Source: Agarophyton chilense
Taxonomy: Eukaryota > Rhodophyta > Florideophyceae > Gracilariales > Gracilariaceae
Assembly: GCA_030374765.1 (NCBI GenBank)
Contig: JARGXX010000109.1
Coordinates: 558,001 to 622,000 of the forward strand
DNA length: 64,000 bases
Reading direction: 5' to 3'
Shown: piece by piece, positions 55,162 to 64,000 of the stretch
How positions within the stretch are numbered: the stretch's first letter is position 1
Layout: every line of letters begins with the position of its first letter
The notes under the pieces: model-generated
The model's database searches: none
What the model was told of the DNA's origin: nothing
The model's input: the letters and a program-made list of their open reading frames with translations, nothing else
Translations under genes and position numbers: made by a program

Positions 55162-55786
55162 TGAGCGTTGAGCTTAGACCCCTGTCGTACAATCACCTCT
55201 GGGGTATTCTACTGTTATGTCTCGGGAGAATGGTGACGCTCAACCGTAGGGAGCGTGGTGACACTCAACCTTATAAGGTAGACGTAATAAACCTCGATGG
55301 TAATAGGGCACCGTGAAACCCGCAGGGGCAAACAGCGGGGCAACTAGCCTATACCGTGTAGTTGAACGATAGTAGACGTCGACGCGCGGGAAAGCCTGTG
55401 TGGTAGTTGAGAAACAATGAACCAAAAGGTATACTTGTGACCCAAGTGGTGCCTGTTTTTATCAGATTAGGATAGAGGAGGTGCAGTTCTCCATATGCAG
55501 TGGACTGCACTCTCCAGATCACCCGGGAGGTGCCAGCAAGGCACGGTCTCTGACCTAGTCTCTGAGACCTGGCCAGCACTGGCTACAGTGCCAGGTGGCC
55601 ACTTCACTACTGTACTAAAATACACATAATTACAATTACTATCACTAACAATTACTCAACCAGAAGGTACATGTTAACACTATACGTTGCTGACAACACC
55701 TAGATGGTAGCTCGCCCGGAGCTGCGTGGCTGATGGTCCCTCGCATCCATCACCTACAAGGTCAGTGTAGTATATCGACAACCTCA
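55162..55786. mobile_element. probable solo LTR inserted in element D Gag
   Basis: The 625-bp stretch interrupts the Gag-like frame (RRFEL on one side, SGSAKF on the other). On the minus strand it starts TGAGGTTG and ends CAACGCTCA, near-perfect inverted TG/CA ends. I could not find a convincing 5-bp target duplication, so the limits are tentative. Confidence 0.45.
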
Positions 55787-56092
55787 AAGCTCAAACCTTC
55801 TGCCACTATACGACAACGCCTGTGCATCAAATCTGAGTTCGAAATTGCGGAACGTTTGATTGCCGGAACGCTTCACTTTCAGAAGCTTGATAAAGTTCCC
55901 ATAAATCTCACTGAAAGCAGACAGCAAATCTTTCTTATAGATAGCTTTGACGATCTTGTCGGTTACATCATCTGAAGCATCATCTTCGTCACTGATCGCG
56001 GAACACAGATCTCGAGCCCTTTCATACAGCTGTCTCTTCAGCACTTTGCCGCAAAGCGATAACGCTATCTTGTTCAAATGTAATTCAGGCAA
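55787..56092 (-). pseudogene. Gag-like N-terminal part of element D
   Basis: A minus-strand frame of about 100 residues (IALSLCGKVLKRQLYERARDL, SAFSEIYGNFIKLLKV, FRNFELRFDAQALS). The FELRFDAQ pattern is typical of copia-type Gag. No start was fixed; upstream DNA up to the LTR at 56243 may be leader. Confidence 0.55.
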
Positions 56093-56242
56093 TTTCTCGT
56101 AAAACGAAGTCCATAGTGGTACAGAATTTGCTTAGTCTTCCTGTTTTCTTTTGCTGTCAGTACACGGGACGGTTTGCAGGTCCCAAGAAAACCGTGAAAG
56201 GCTGGGCGTGCCGGAGGATGAGAGTTGTGCTGGGCCTATAAC

Positions 56243-56470
56243 AAAGTATTGAGCGAGGTAACAGCTGTAGCTATGTTTCGTAGACAACTCGGGTGCGCCG
56301 GCGTCCCGTAATCCGATGACGTGCTGAGTCATCTTGCTCTGTTTATGTAGGCAATAGTAATTGCTCATGTAAGTTAACTAACTACGAATGCAAGTTGGAA
56401 CGGGCGTCAGAGCACGTGAGTGCTCGCGTGCGCATTACATGGCATCCTGTCACTAGCTGTCGACATTCGT
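56243..56470 (-). repeat. 5' LTR of element D
   Basis: It aligns with 31467-31700. Just inside it the minus strand reads GTTATAGGCCCAGC, the likely primer site, similar to GTTATTGGCCCAA after the element E LTR. Confidence 0.85.
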
Positions 56471-56475
56471 ACAAA

Positions 56476-58392
56476 CACTCTCACATGTGACACATTGGGC
56501 TTTTTCTTCATGAAAACCTCGTACGGTGTCATCTCTGATTCATTCGATCGTTTGGAGAACGTTCGATTCCGTAGATAGTTGGCCGCATTTACGGCCTCTG
56601 CCCACAGTTGCTCATCCCGTTGGGTTTCGACATTATCCGCAACATTGTTTTTGCCTTGTCACACAGTGTCCTGTCCAATCATTTCTTTTCATTTGACTCT
56701 GGACTGTAGGGTGGGGTTCGTTCCCAGATGACTCCTTTCTCCCTCAGCCAAGACTGGAAAAAATCGGCCAAAAATTCTCCCCCGTTGTCGTCTCTGCACT
56801 TTTTGAGACGCTTTCCAGGCTGCGTTTCGAGCTCTGAAATCATCACCTTCACTGACTCGTGCACGTCGCTTCGCTTCTTCGGAAACCTCAGAAGAGACAG
56901 AGAACTCTTGTCCTCATACAAAGTAACCGCGTAACGACTTCTGGAGAGGGATGACACCTACATGAGACGCATGACTTCAGATTGTACCAACTCCAGAATG
57001 TGGTCACTATGTGGTCGGGAGGCCTCCTTCGACATCCTAGGGGCTTGCGATGACTTGCCTTCTACGCATGCTTCACAGTGCCCTACCGGTCCCACTGGTC
57101 GGATCGGCACACCTTCGACAACGGCCAAGGTCTTGCGCAAGTGCTCCTCATCTGTATGTCCTAGCCGCTGAGGCCACTTTCTATTATATTCTTCATTATT
57201 CACCTGTCTTGAATACAGAACAGAAAGTTAGTACATATAGGCCATCAGCAGTCTTCACTTCGGCGGCCGCGACCATCCCATTCAAATCTTCTAATATCTC
57301 GCAGATTCCATGCCCTTCAGTGTCCAAACAAAAAACAATCACGAATTTTTTCTTTCTGATAGCGCTAATTGATAGCAGATTCCATACCAGCTCAGTTATG
57401 TACAGAACATCGTCCAGACTGATATACCTCCATTCTTCCTTCGTCTTCACTTCCACATTCAATGTCCCTAGACCCTTAACAGCAATCTTAAACCCATTTC
57501 CTACCGATATATGTCGCCTATCGGCCCTCCGTACACCGCAATCGAAGGCCTGATCAGAGTTAGTCATGTGCCTTGAAGCTCCAGAGGCCAAATACCACTG
57601 GTCCTCCTTCAAGACGTACTGTGCTTTCCTATCCTGAAGATTTGAAGCAATAAAGGAGACACATGCATTGTGCCCTGCAGTCTCCTCGTCAGAAGAAAAG
57701 TTTCAATCCTTCTTCCTATCCTTTTCCTCCTTGTATTCCATGCTTCTTGGATTCTTCCATCAATTCTTTTTTACATGGCGCTTCTTGTTACAGAAAAACC
57801 TATTTCTCGTTCACTTTTCTCGCGTCACGCCCGATTGAAAAGCCCAGTTTCCTCCTTGTGTCCTTTTCGGACCGTCTCCTTCGAATTGTACTTCTTTCGC
57901 AATCAAAAGGGATAAAGCTTCCATGATGTCTTTCCCTATCCCTCAAATAACCTCAGCCGTGACTTCAAAATTCCAAACCGCCTCCCTCAACACCGCACAT
58001 ACCTTCCCATCGTCTTCAACCACACGTCTAATGCTGCTAAGCTTGAACACTTCCACTTGCAACCAGTAAATTTACTCCAAAACGGTCTCCGAAGACGACA
58101 TTTGGATGTTCTGGTACTTCTGCAGTAGTGCATCAATGCTCGCTATGGACCCCATATAGAAATTGTCCTTTATTCGTTGCCACATGACAGATGCCTCCTT
58201 GATGTCGATGATCAGCGCCACGCACGACTCGTACATAGAAAGTCGAATACAAAACAGCACAATTTTCTTCTTTCGTTGATCCTTCTCGGCGATTTCCTCT
58301 TCTTTTCAATCTTATTGCTCTTTTTGATCTTTCTGCTTCGGTTTTGTCTTCGGTTTCTTTTCCGTAACAATTTTCCATACTCGTTTAGCACG
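56476..58392 (-). pseudogene. copia Gag, protease and integrase of element E
   Basis: On the minus strand: Gag fragments (58378-58072, with VMWQRIKDNFY and LLQKYQNI); a degraded zinc knuckle (CNKKRHVKK, about 57790); protease with WYLASGASRHMT (57612-57196), where Ala replaces the catalytic Asp of the usual LDSGAS; an integrase finger with RLGHTDEEH and HCEAC (about 57165-57070); integrase core with DNGGEF and PYSPESNE (56850-56690); then AVNAANYLRNR and HVRVF up to the element D insertion. Multiple stops and shifts show it is dead. Confidence 0.88.
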
Positions 58393-58621
58393 TAGAATCA
58401 GTTATAGCTTCCTATACCAGATTGTAGCGCACGCCACCCACCACAATTAGGGTAGCACCCAAAGTAGACACAAGCATTGTGTGTAGCTTCCCAATCCGGG
58501 ACACAGTAGACACCCACGATAAGTATTTAACACTGCTCTAATTTACGTCTCAGTAAACGAGGGCATCAAACCCACTACACTACAACTTTGCTTTTCGTTG
58601 AAGCCAACCGCTGCGGCAACA
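58393..58621. mobile_element. short solo LTR in element E Gag
   Basis: GCACG lies on both sides (58388-58392 and 58622-58626). On the minus strand the insert starts TGTTGCCGCAG and ends GATTCTA. Removing it rejoins the copia Gag start. The size is close to the element D LTRs, but the sequence is not obviously related. Confidence 0.55.
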
Positions 58622-58626
58622 GCACG

Positions 58627-58697
58627 CAGATGTAGTAGTTGTCTGCCTTCAACAGAGGCACGAGAAACTCCGAGATGTCGACAAGTGATTCATACAT
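58627..58697 (-). pseudogene. gag: start of copia Gag of element E
   Basis: The ATG at 58695-58697 begins MYESLVDISEFLVPLLKADN, a typical copia Gag N-terminus (a hydrophobic stretch before a Tyr-rich motif). It is cut after 23 codons by the short solo LTR. Confidence 0.65.
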
Positions 58698-58759
58698 TGT
58701 TGCGGTTGAATGTCGCAGTTGTACACGATGTTCAAAGACCGTCTTTTGGGCCAATAACC

Positions 58760-59023
58760 TCTTAAAAGATTGTGTGGTTCAGTTTATTGAGTTAATCCAG
58801 ACTTTTCGCAGGCGGGCGCTGCTGCGCTGCCCTTGTATATACCACCAGCTGGGCTCCAGCTTGGTCACAGACCTGCCAAGGCAAGTTCTGCTCGCAGTTT
58901 TCTGCGCTATCCTACAAACTGCCTAGAATAATGTTTTTCTAGTGATCACTGCCCGATCCGGGCAGACTACATCCCAATTTGATGTTTGCTACGGTTGGGA
59001 CGTTCTGAAACTACCTTTCAACA
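58760..59023 (-). repeat. 5' LTR of element E
   Basis: On the minus strand it begins TGTTGAAAGG. The target duplication ACGTC follows on the plus strand. GTTATTGGCCCAA lies just inside as the likely primer site. Confidence 0.85.
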
Positions 59024-59268
59024 ACGTCGAAGTAGGTGAACTGTGCACGACGAGCTTCTCCCAAAGCAGGGTTTACAGCGGATGTGCACTTTCCAGAGAG
59101 AGTTCTAATTGCAGTTGTAGCAGCGCATTCTGCAGCCACCTCTAGGGTTGATGGGTCTTTTGCGGGAGGCAAAGGTTTGATAAATTCGGTACCCCGGGGC
59201 TTGTCCATCTACATGTGAGACAAGAAAATAGGCCAAAAGCCAGACAACCAACGTGGCGCGGCAAACAT
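59024..59268 (-). pseudogene. haem peroxidase pseudogene, 5' part
   Basis: From the ATG at 59266-59268 the minus strand gives MFAAPRWLSGFWPIFLSHM, then a TAG where the intact protein finishes its signal peptide, then GTEFIKPLPP, IRTLSGKCTSAVNPALGEARRAQFTYF, closely matching residues 32-80 of the intact gene. The frame is cut by element E and resumes at 29112. The stop in the signal region is an additional lesion. Confidence 0.9.
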
Positions 59269-59363
59269 TTCGATATGGATAGATGCCGGAGTTGGGCTAC
59301 GCAGAAGGTTTGGAGAAGTTGGGATGGCGAAGGCGAGTCGGACAAGTGAGGCTTGGCATTTGT

Positions 59364-59372
59364 CTTTTTATA
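59364..59372 (-). promoter_or_regulatory. TATA box of the peroxidase pseudogene
   Basis: The minus strand reads TATAAAAAG about 100 bp before the ATG, similar to the spacing in the intact genes. Confidence 0.6.
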
Positions 59373-60033
59373 CGTAGAGCTTTGCGTTCCCCCAAAGGAC
59401 TGAAGAAAGTAAATAAGAGCTTTGCGTCAGATTTGAGCCAGCTGATGGGAGCCAGGCTTCTGAATAATACACAGATCAACAATGATATTACTCTTTCTAA
59501 AAGCAGTGGTTTGACTGACACACCTGTACAAAGCTATCGAATAGAGCAACATGGGTACGTTTCTAGCAGAATACTGAATGTAAAGGATCAGGTTAAAAGT
59601 ATGGTGGATTGTGTATGAAAAGATTCCTCACCACGGGAGACATCTGCTCGATAGCATTTTGTACGCCATATACTCGCTTACTCCAAGTTGCCTAAGGTTT
59701 TGTTGTAAGAAACTATTCTCTTCCTCATGTTGACACCGCTTTTAGCAGTCACATAATTCATTCCTACAGCGAAACTGTTGCACTGGCCATGAGTATTATA
59801 GCCGCAAAATAATTTTGTTGACGTACGTTCATAGTATAACACTTTGGTCTCGAACAACAATGCCTGGCAAGTTTAAGTTACGAAGTTAGTTTTATCATTG
59901 ATGTTAAGGTGAAGGCAGCAAGAAAAAATCAGTGAAAAAGACAACTACATTTTTTCACTGTTGGATGCTTTCTATCAAGGTGTGAATAGTATATAACAAA
60001 TCTGAGAATACACCGGCCTGATTCCTGTTGCCG
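59373..60033. other. divergent intergenic region
   Basis: It lies between the pseudogene promoter and the start of the duplicated block of gene 2. No gene was seen. Confidence 0.5.
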
Positions 60034-60119
60034 CAGCCACATCAACACAATTGCAACAGTTTGGTGATATTCTCAGCCTACAGATCACTACATTTCGCTC
60101 GGCGATGGTGCATAGAGCC

Positions 60120-60127
60120 TATAAAAG
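60120..60127 (+). promoter_or_regulatory. TATA box of peroxidase gene 2
   Basis: TATAAAAG lies 122 bp before the start codon, as in gene 1. Confidence 0.75.
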
Positions 60128-60241
60128 CTGCTACTCTTGAACTCTCTCTTCATCCTCTGTCTGTACTTTCCTAACGTCTTCAACACATCCAACCGGCCTA
60201 CCACTGAAACGAAGCTTTAAACCAGTTTCAGATCAGCCAAT

Positions 60242-61918
60242 ATGGCCGGCCTATTCTTCAGCTCCGCCATTTTCGTCGCTGCCCTTCTTAATCTCGTTGT
60301 AGCTCAGCCCGTCAAGCCATTTGGAAGAGGCGCAGAATTCATTAAGCCACTACCACCCGCGGCTGGTGTTGATGGAACAGAAGAATGTGCCCAAGTTGTT
60401 GTTCGAACTCTATCGGGAAGATGTACCTCCGCAGTTGATCCTACCCTCGGGGAAGCTCGACGAGCTCAGTTCAGCTATTTTGGCGTCAGTTCCGTCAACA
60501 TTGCTAACGAAGGCCTTGAGAGTCCTCGGGTCATTTCCAACATTGTGACCGATCAAGATAGTGATACTATGAACTCTCTGGGTCTCAATGAAGTATTCAC
60601 CTTCTTCGGGCAATTCATTGATCATGACTTTGCGCTCACACCCGAATCAGAAGACCCAAGCGATGAGCTTGAGATCGAGGTGCCTGAAGACGATCCTGAT
60701 CTTTCTCAGAGTTCTCTTGAATTCACTCGCTCCCAGAGAGCCGCGATCAGTGAAGGCTCTTCCGTGGAGCGTCCGATTACTGTGCTCTCTTCTGCTCTTG
60801 ACCTTACAACGGTGTACGGCGTCGAAGAAGAACGTAATACTTTCCTTCGTGTTTCAAACTCCTGTCGCCTTAAGACATCAGACGGTAATCTCCTTCCGCG
60901 TAACACTGGCGGGTTTGTGAATTCCCCCAACACGTCACCAGACTTCTTTATCGGTGGTGATACTCGAGTCAGCGAGACACCTATGCTCACTGTCATGCAC
61001 ACCATCTGGCTTCGCGAACATAACCGTCTTTGCGATATTCTAGAAGATGCTTTCCCGGACAACTCGCCGCAACAATTATACGATACAGCTCGTGGTGTCA
61101 ATATTGCCCAATTTCAAAAGATCGTTTATGAAGAGTGGCTTCCAGCCATTCTTGGTTCACCACTACCAGCATATACCGGATATAAACCCGAAGTGAACCC
61201 AACCATCAGCCTTGAGTTTACTACTGCTGGATTCCGTCTTGGTCACACTCTTGTTGGAAACGATGTAACAAAAATCGATAGCAGTGGACAGCTCCTTCCG
61301 CCTCTTCCAGTCCAGCAAATGTTCTTCCTTCCAAGTGCACAGTTTTCTTCCGGCGATCTTGAAGATTTTGTTCGTGGCGCTGCAGCTACAAAAGCTCAAG
61401 AATTTGATGCAATGGCCGTCGATAGTCTCAGGAACTTTTTGTTCGAAAATGTTCAGGAGGAAACCGGTATTGATTTGATTTCTCTGAACTTGGAGCGATC
61501 TCGAGATCATAATGTTGCCAAATATAACCAACTGCGAGAGTTCTTCACAGGTTCTCGGGCTAATTCGTTCTCCGATATCTCCAGTAATCCCGATGTAGCT
61601 GCGCGTTTGGAAGAGGCATATGGTGATGTGGATCTTGTTGAAGCCTGGATCGGACTGATGGCCGAGGATAAGGCCCCACGTTCTGGTGTTGGTCGCACTT
61701 TGGGGGGTTTGTTGCGAACTGAGTTCGGTCGTCTTCGTGATGGAGATCAGTTTTTCTTTTTGCTCAGGAATCAGATTCCGGAAGTTGTTTTGGATACTGT
61801 TCCAGAGATAAGGAATGATATTTTTGCTCGGAATACCTTGTTCAACCGTATTCTTCTCAGGAATACCAACATAAGTAGCCGCTTTCTTCCCAGGGGCCGC
61901 AACGCTTTCTTCGTCTGA
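60242..61918 (+). CDS. secreted animal-type haem peroxidase, copy 2
   Basis: The 558-residue protein is identical to that of gene 1, with the same signal peptide, distal Gln124-Asp127-His128, Arg242-Glu245, proximal His335 and Asn416. At DNA level I see one silent change in the coding region. Promoter and 3' flank are also shared. It is transcribed away from the pseudogene at 59268, giving an array of alternating orientation. Identity this high means recent duplication, gene conversion, or an assembly duplication. Confidence 0.95.
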   Translation: MAGLFFSSAIFVAALLNLVVAQPVKPFGRGAEFIKPLPPAAGVDGTEECAQVVVRTLSGRCTSAVDPTLGEARRAQFSYFGVSSVNIANEGLESPRVISNIVTDQDSDTMNSLGLNEVFTFFGQFIDHDFALTPESEDPSDELEIEVPEDDPDLSQSSLEFTRSQRAAISEGSSVERPITVLSSALDLTTVYGVEEERNTFLRVSNSCRLKTSDGNLLPRNTGGFVNSPNTSPDFFIGGDTRVSETPMLTVMHTIWLREHNRLCDILEDAFPDNSPQQLYDTARGVNIAQFQKIVYEEWLPAILGSPLPAYTGYKPEVNPTISLEFTTAGFRLGHTLVGNDVTKIDSSGQLLPPLPVQQMFFLPSAQFSSGDLEDFVRGAAATKAQEFDAMAVDSLRNFLFENVQEETGIDLISLNLERSRDHNVAKYNQLREFFTGSRANSFSDISSNPDVAARLEEAYGDVDLVEAWIGLMAEDKAPRSGVGRTLGGLLRTEFGRLRDGDQFFFLLRNQIPEVVLDTVPEIRNDIFARNTLFNRILLRNTNISSRFLPRGRNAFFV

Positions 61919-63851
61919 TTCAACTATTCTATGTATCGCGGAATGTAATTGCGTTTGAAATAGGGTTTCATTTCCTATTCGGGAATTTATGGACTGCAAT
62001 GAGTGCATAAGAGTTGTTGTAATTCATCGATATGATCCTTTTTCATTCGTATTTTGCAATACCCATCCACTTTACGACAGAATACTAGACGTGACAATCT
62101 GTTTGAGATTTGTTCTGGTAATATAGTGCTTTTAGTAGAAAATATGATAAAAATCTACACCGAAATAACAATGCACCAATTTTGATTATTACGTATTAGT
62201 TTGCAAGATTTTCAAAGTGTTCCGAGCTACCTTTTCGGGTAAGACCCTCTGCTCAGAAAATGTTTATTACATTTTATCGTGGATGTTAGGGGTTTGCCAT
62301 TGAACTGCCAAAAGACAGTATTTGCTAAAGCACTGTTTTATCTTTGAGCATAACAGTCTAGTACTCAACCGCTACTGCTTCAAAGGGATGTGAAAACAAT
62401 TTAAGCACACAGTGGCTTGAACCCGACAGTAGTGAATCGGCCGGGGGGGCATCGGCAAAGTCAGAGTTTGAACTCGCAATCCTGGGCCATAGAAAAAGCA
62501 CACGTTTTTCTACTTTTGTTCCTCATGCTATTGCCTAACATAAAGTCATTAAGTATAGACGAAGACCAAGAGTGGAAATAATGAAGAAGACCGTAGATGG
62601 ATGCACGGTTCCTTACCAGGATTACAAGTGCCCTTTTACAGGAAGGTGTTCTAGAAGCATGTGGAAGCTAAAACCCACAGTAAACTATAATATTCTAGAG
62701 GGGTTAAGAATCTTCTAACTTCTTTAAGAAATTGTTTTCACGCTCAGGGGCAGGAAAATCCTGGTGATCTCGAAAAGTATAGAAGTATATTCGGAGACTA
62801 TATAAAGAGGGAAATGCACCACGCACCAGACAAAAATGCTAAGCTGAATGCCAAGTGTGTGAAGACATCTCAAGCGATTCAACCTACCATAAACCACAAC
62901 AGAACGTAGTGTAATAGAAGAATTTTGACAGTTCTCAAAAGCAACTGCAAACTGCTTCTGTCTAGTGGGTCGTAGAACCTTGTGTAGAAGAACATTGAAC
63001 AACTGTGGAATGATTGAAACTATGCGCACCTCGAGAAAAATAGAATCTTGCGGGATTCATTGAAAATAGAAGTAGGACATACAGTGTTTGATGGAGGATG
63101 AAAGATAGTGAGTACATCTATAACAACCAAAAAGTTTCTCTCATACGACATCAGTGAGGTCGTATACAAAGCCAAAAAGTTCTGAAAACTTTGATGATTT
63201 TAATGAAACAAATCATCATTTGAATTCTGAGAAAGTTGGTTCATCGCTAACATAGGATTGTAATAGCTTTCCCGCCATCGTTTAGTTAAAAGCATTAGAG
63301 ACTGTTTGAAGCTGTACACCTTATCGAAACAGCAATATATTCGTTGTATAGCAAGCTTGAATGGAAAGAAAGAATATTAGGATTCATATTTGCTTGGCTT
63401 TTAGTTTTGCACAAAGACACTTAAAGCCTACTATCTTGTCTTTTCATCCAATCTATGCCTCAAAGAAAAAGGCCTTGAAAAAAAATCTGAATGACTCTGT
63501 CATTCAAAAATAAATCCAATATGTGAAAACTCATACTCCTTGAAAGCTTTTTCTTCATAATGGTGTTGATGCTCATGTGTATTTTTTGTCGATCTGAAAG
63601 TTACAGATAGTCTGCAGGCAAAACAATACGACACTCACAAGAATCTGTTTAGTTTTAGGACTGATTTTTTCAGCGTGTATGTTACCCAATACTAAAATCA
63701 AAACTATATCATTTAGGTGTCAAACAAAAAAGTTTTATGAGAGATATTTAGAGAATGCAAGCTGTTCTCGTTCTTCGCACATTAAAGCACCATCATGGAA
63801 TTCAAAATAGGTTTCGGAACGACGGAAATCTTCAAAAGGCTTGATTGTGGC
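61919..63851. other. intergenic DNA, repeat of 25735-27667
   Basis: No recognisable gene. It is almost identical to the stretch after gene 1. Confidence 0.5.
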
Positions 63852-64000
63852 TCACGCCTTGAACTCGTTTTGTCCTCTCGGAAGGAAAATAGTGGATATT
63901 GAATTAGTCCTGAGAAGAATGCGGCTGAATAGGGCTGGACGGCGGAAGATATCGACTTCGATTTCAGGGATTTGGTCAAAAACAGCCTCCGGAATTTGGT
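63852..64000 (-). pseudogene. 3' end of a second peroxidase pseudogene copy, cut by the window
   Basis: It corresponds to 27668-27816, with the same stop (GQNEFKA end at 63852). The rest lies beyond the window, so whether it carries element E is unknown. Confidence 0.85.

Larger units (their letters stand above)
31467..56470 (-). mobile_element. RT-less LTR element D, about 4.0 kb of its own sequence, nested in E
   Basis: Short LTRs (234 and 228 bp) enclose a Gag-like region, a zinc-binding segment, a retropepsin-like site and an integrase on the minus strand. CAAAC flanks both ends (31462-31466 and 56471-56475). Removing D rejoins the copia integrase frame at HVRVF/GSVAQ. The ends on the minus strand are TACGAATG and ATACTTA, not TG/CA. 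I find no reverse transcriptase or RNase H within it. Element B is inserted between its zinc-binding and protease parts. Confidence 0.85.
29116..59023 (-). mobile_element. Ty1/copia element E, about 4.9 kb of its own sequence, nested host of D
   Basis: The LTRs at 29116-29389 and 58760-59023 flank copia gag, protease, integrase, RT and RNase H remnants in the Ty1 order on the minus strand. Outside lie ATGTC (29111-29115) and ACGTC (59024-59028), a 5-bp target duplication with one difference. The interrupted peroxidase frame continues across. Element D (31467-56470) splits its integrase, and a short solo LTR splits its Gag. By eye the LTRs differ by about 12 substitutions plus a 12-bp repeat difference (about 5%). 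Confidence 0.9.
60034..64000. repeat. right copy of near-identical duplicated block
   Basis: It matches 23850-27816 at a constant offset of 36184. Differences seen include C/T at 24999/61183 (silent, Tyr) and a few in the 3' flank. It runs off the window. Confidence 0.95.

Overview
The window looks like nuclear DNA of a multicellular red alga (Florideophyceae, Chondrus crispus-like). This is an inference from an intronless secreted animal-type haem peroxidase gene family with TATA promoters, set among Ty3/gypsy, Ty1/copia and piggyBac elements. Nothing bacterial is present. Almost all other DNA is transposable elements, and most of the window can be explained as a stack of insertions whose 5-bp target-site duplications (TSDs) can be read directly.

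Left part (1-20.7 kb). A decayed Ty3/gypsy element (926-5990, +) is interrupted by two solo LTRs (1677-2329 and 5066-5555). A decayed piggyBac-type transposase gene on the minus strand (about 20700 to 7500) is interrupted by a solo LTR (8099-9004, TSD ACATG) and by a complete 10.9-kb Ty3/gypsy chromovirus, called A here (9154-20072, TSD GGAAG). The transposase frame rejoins across both insertions.

Middle and right part (23.8-64 kb). Peroxidase gene 1 (24058-25734, +) is followed by a convergent peroxidase pseudogene (minus; promoter at 59.37 kb, stop at 27668). The pseudogene is split by Ty1/copia element E (29116-59023). E is split by a short RT-less LTR element D (31467-56470). D is split by Ty3/gypsy element B (33703-54736). 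B is split, inside its Gag zinc knuckle, by Ty3/gypsy element C (40961-51964). D and E also carry short solo-LTR-like insertions. To the right lies peroxidase gene 2 (60242-61918). Its protein is identical to that of gene 1, and it sits in a roughly 4-kb block nearly identical to 23.85-27.82 kb, ending with the start of a second pseudogene copy cut by the window edge.

Elements A, B and C share one unusual primer binding site, -1 frame Gag/Pol organisation, a chromodomain and, most strikingly, an antisense reading frame that starts just inside the 3' LTR and reads back into the element. B has lost the RT core, RNase H and integrase but keeps Gag, protease, an expanded linker and chromodomain almost in frame. 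The most interesting candidates are the antisense ORF module, the RT-less elements B and D, and the four-deep nest. Coordinates of LTRs, TSDs, primer sites and frames were read by eye. LTR differences were counted by eye and are approximate.
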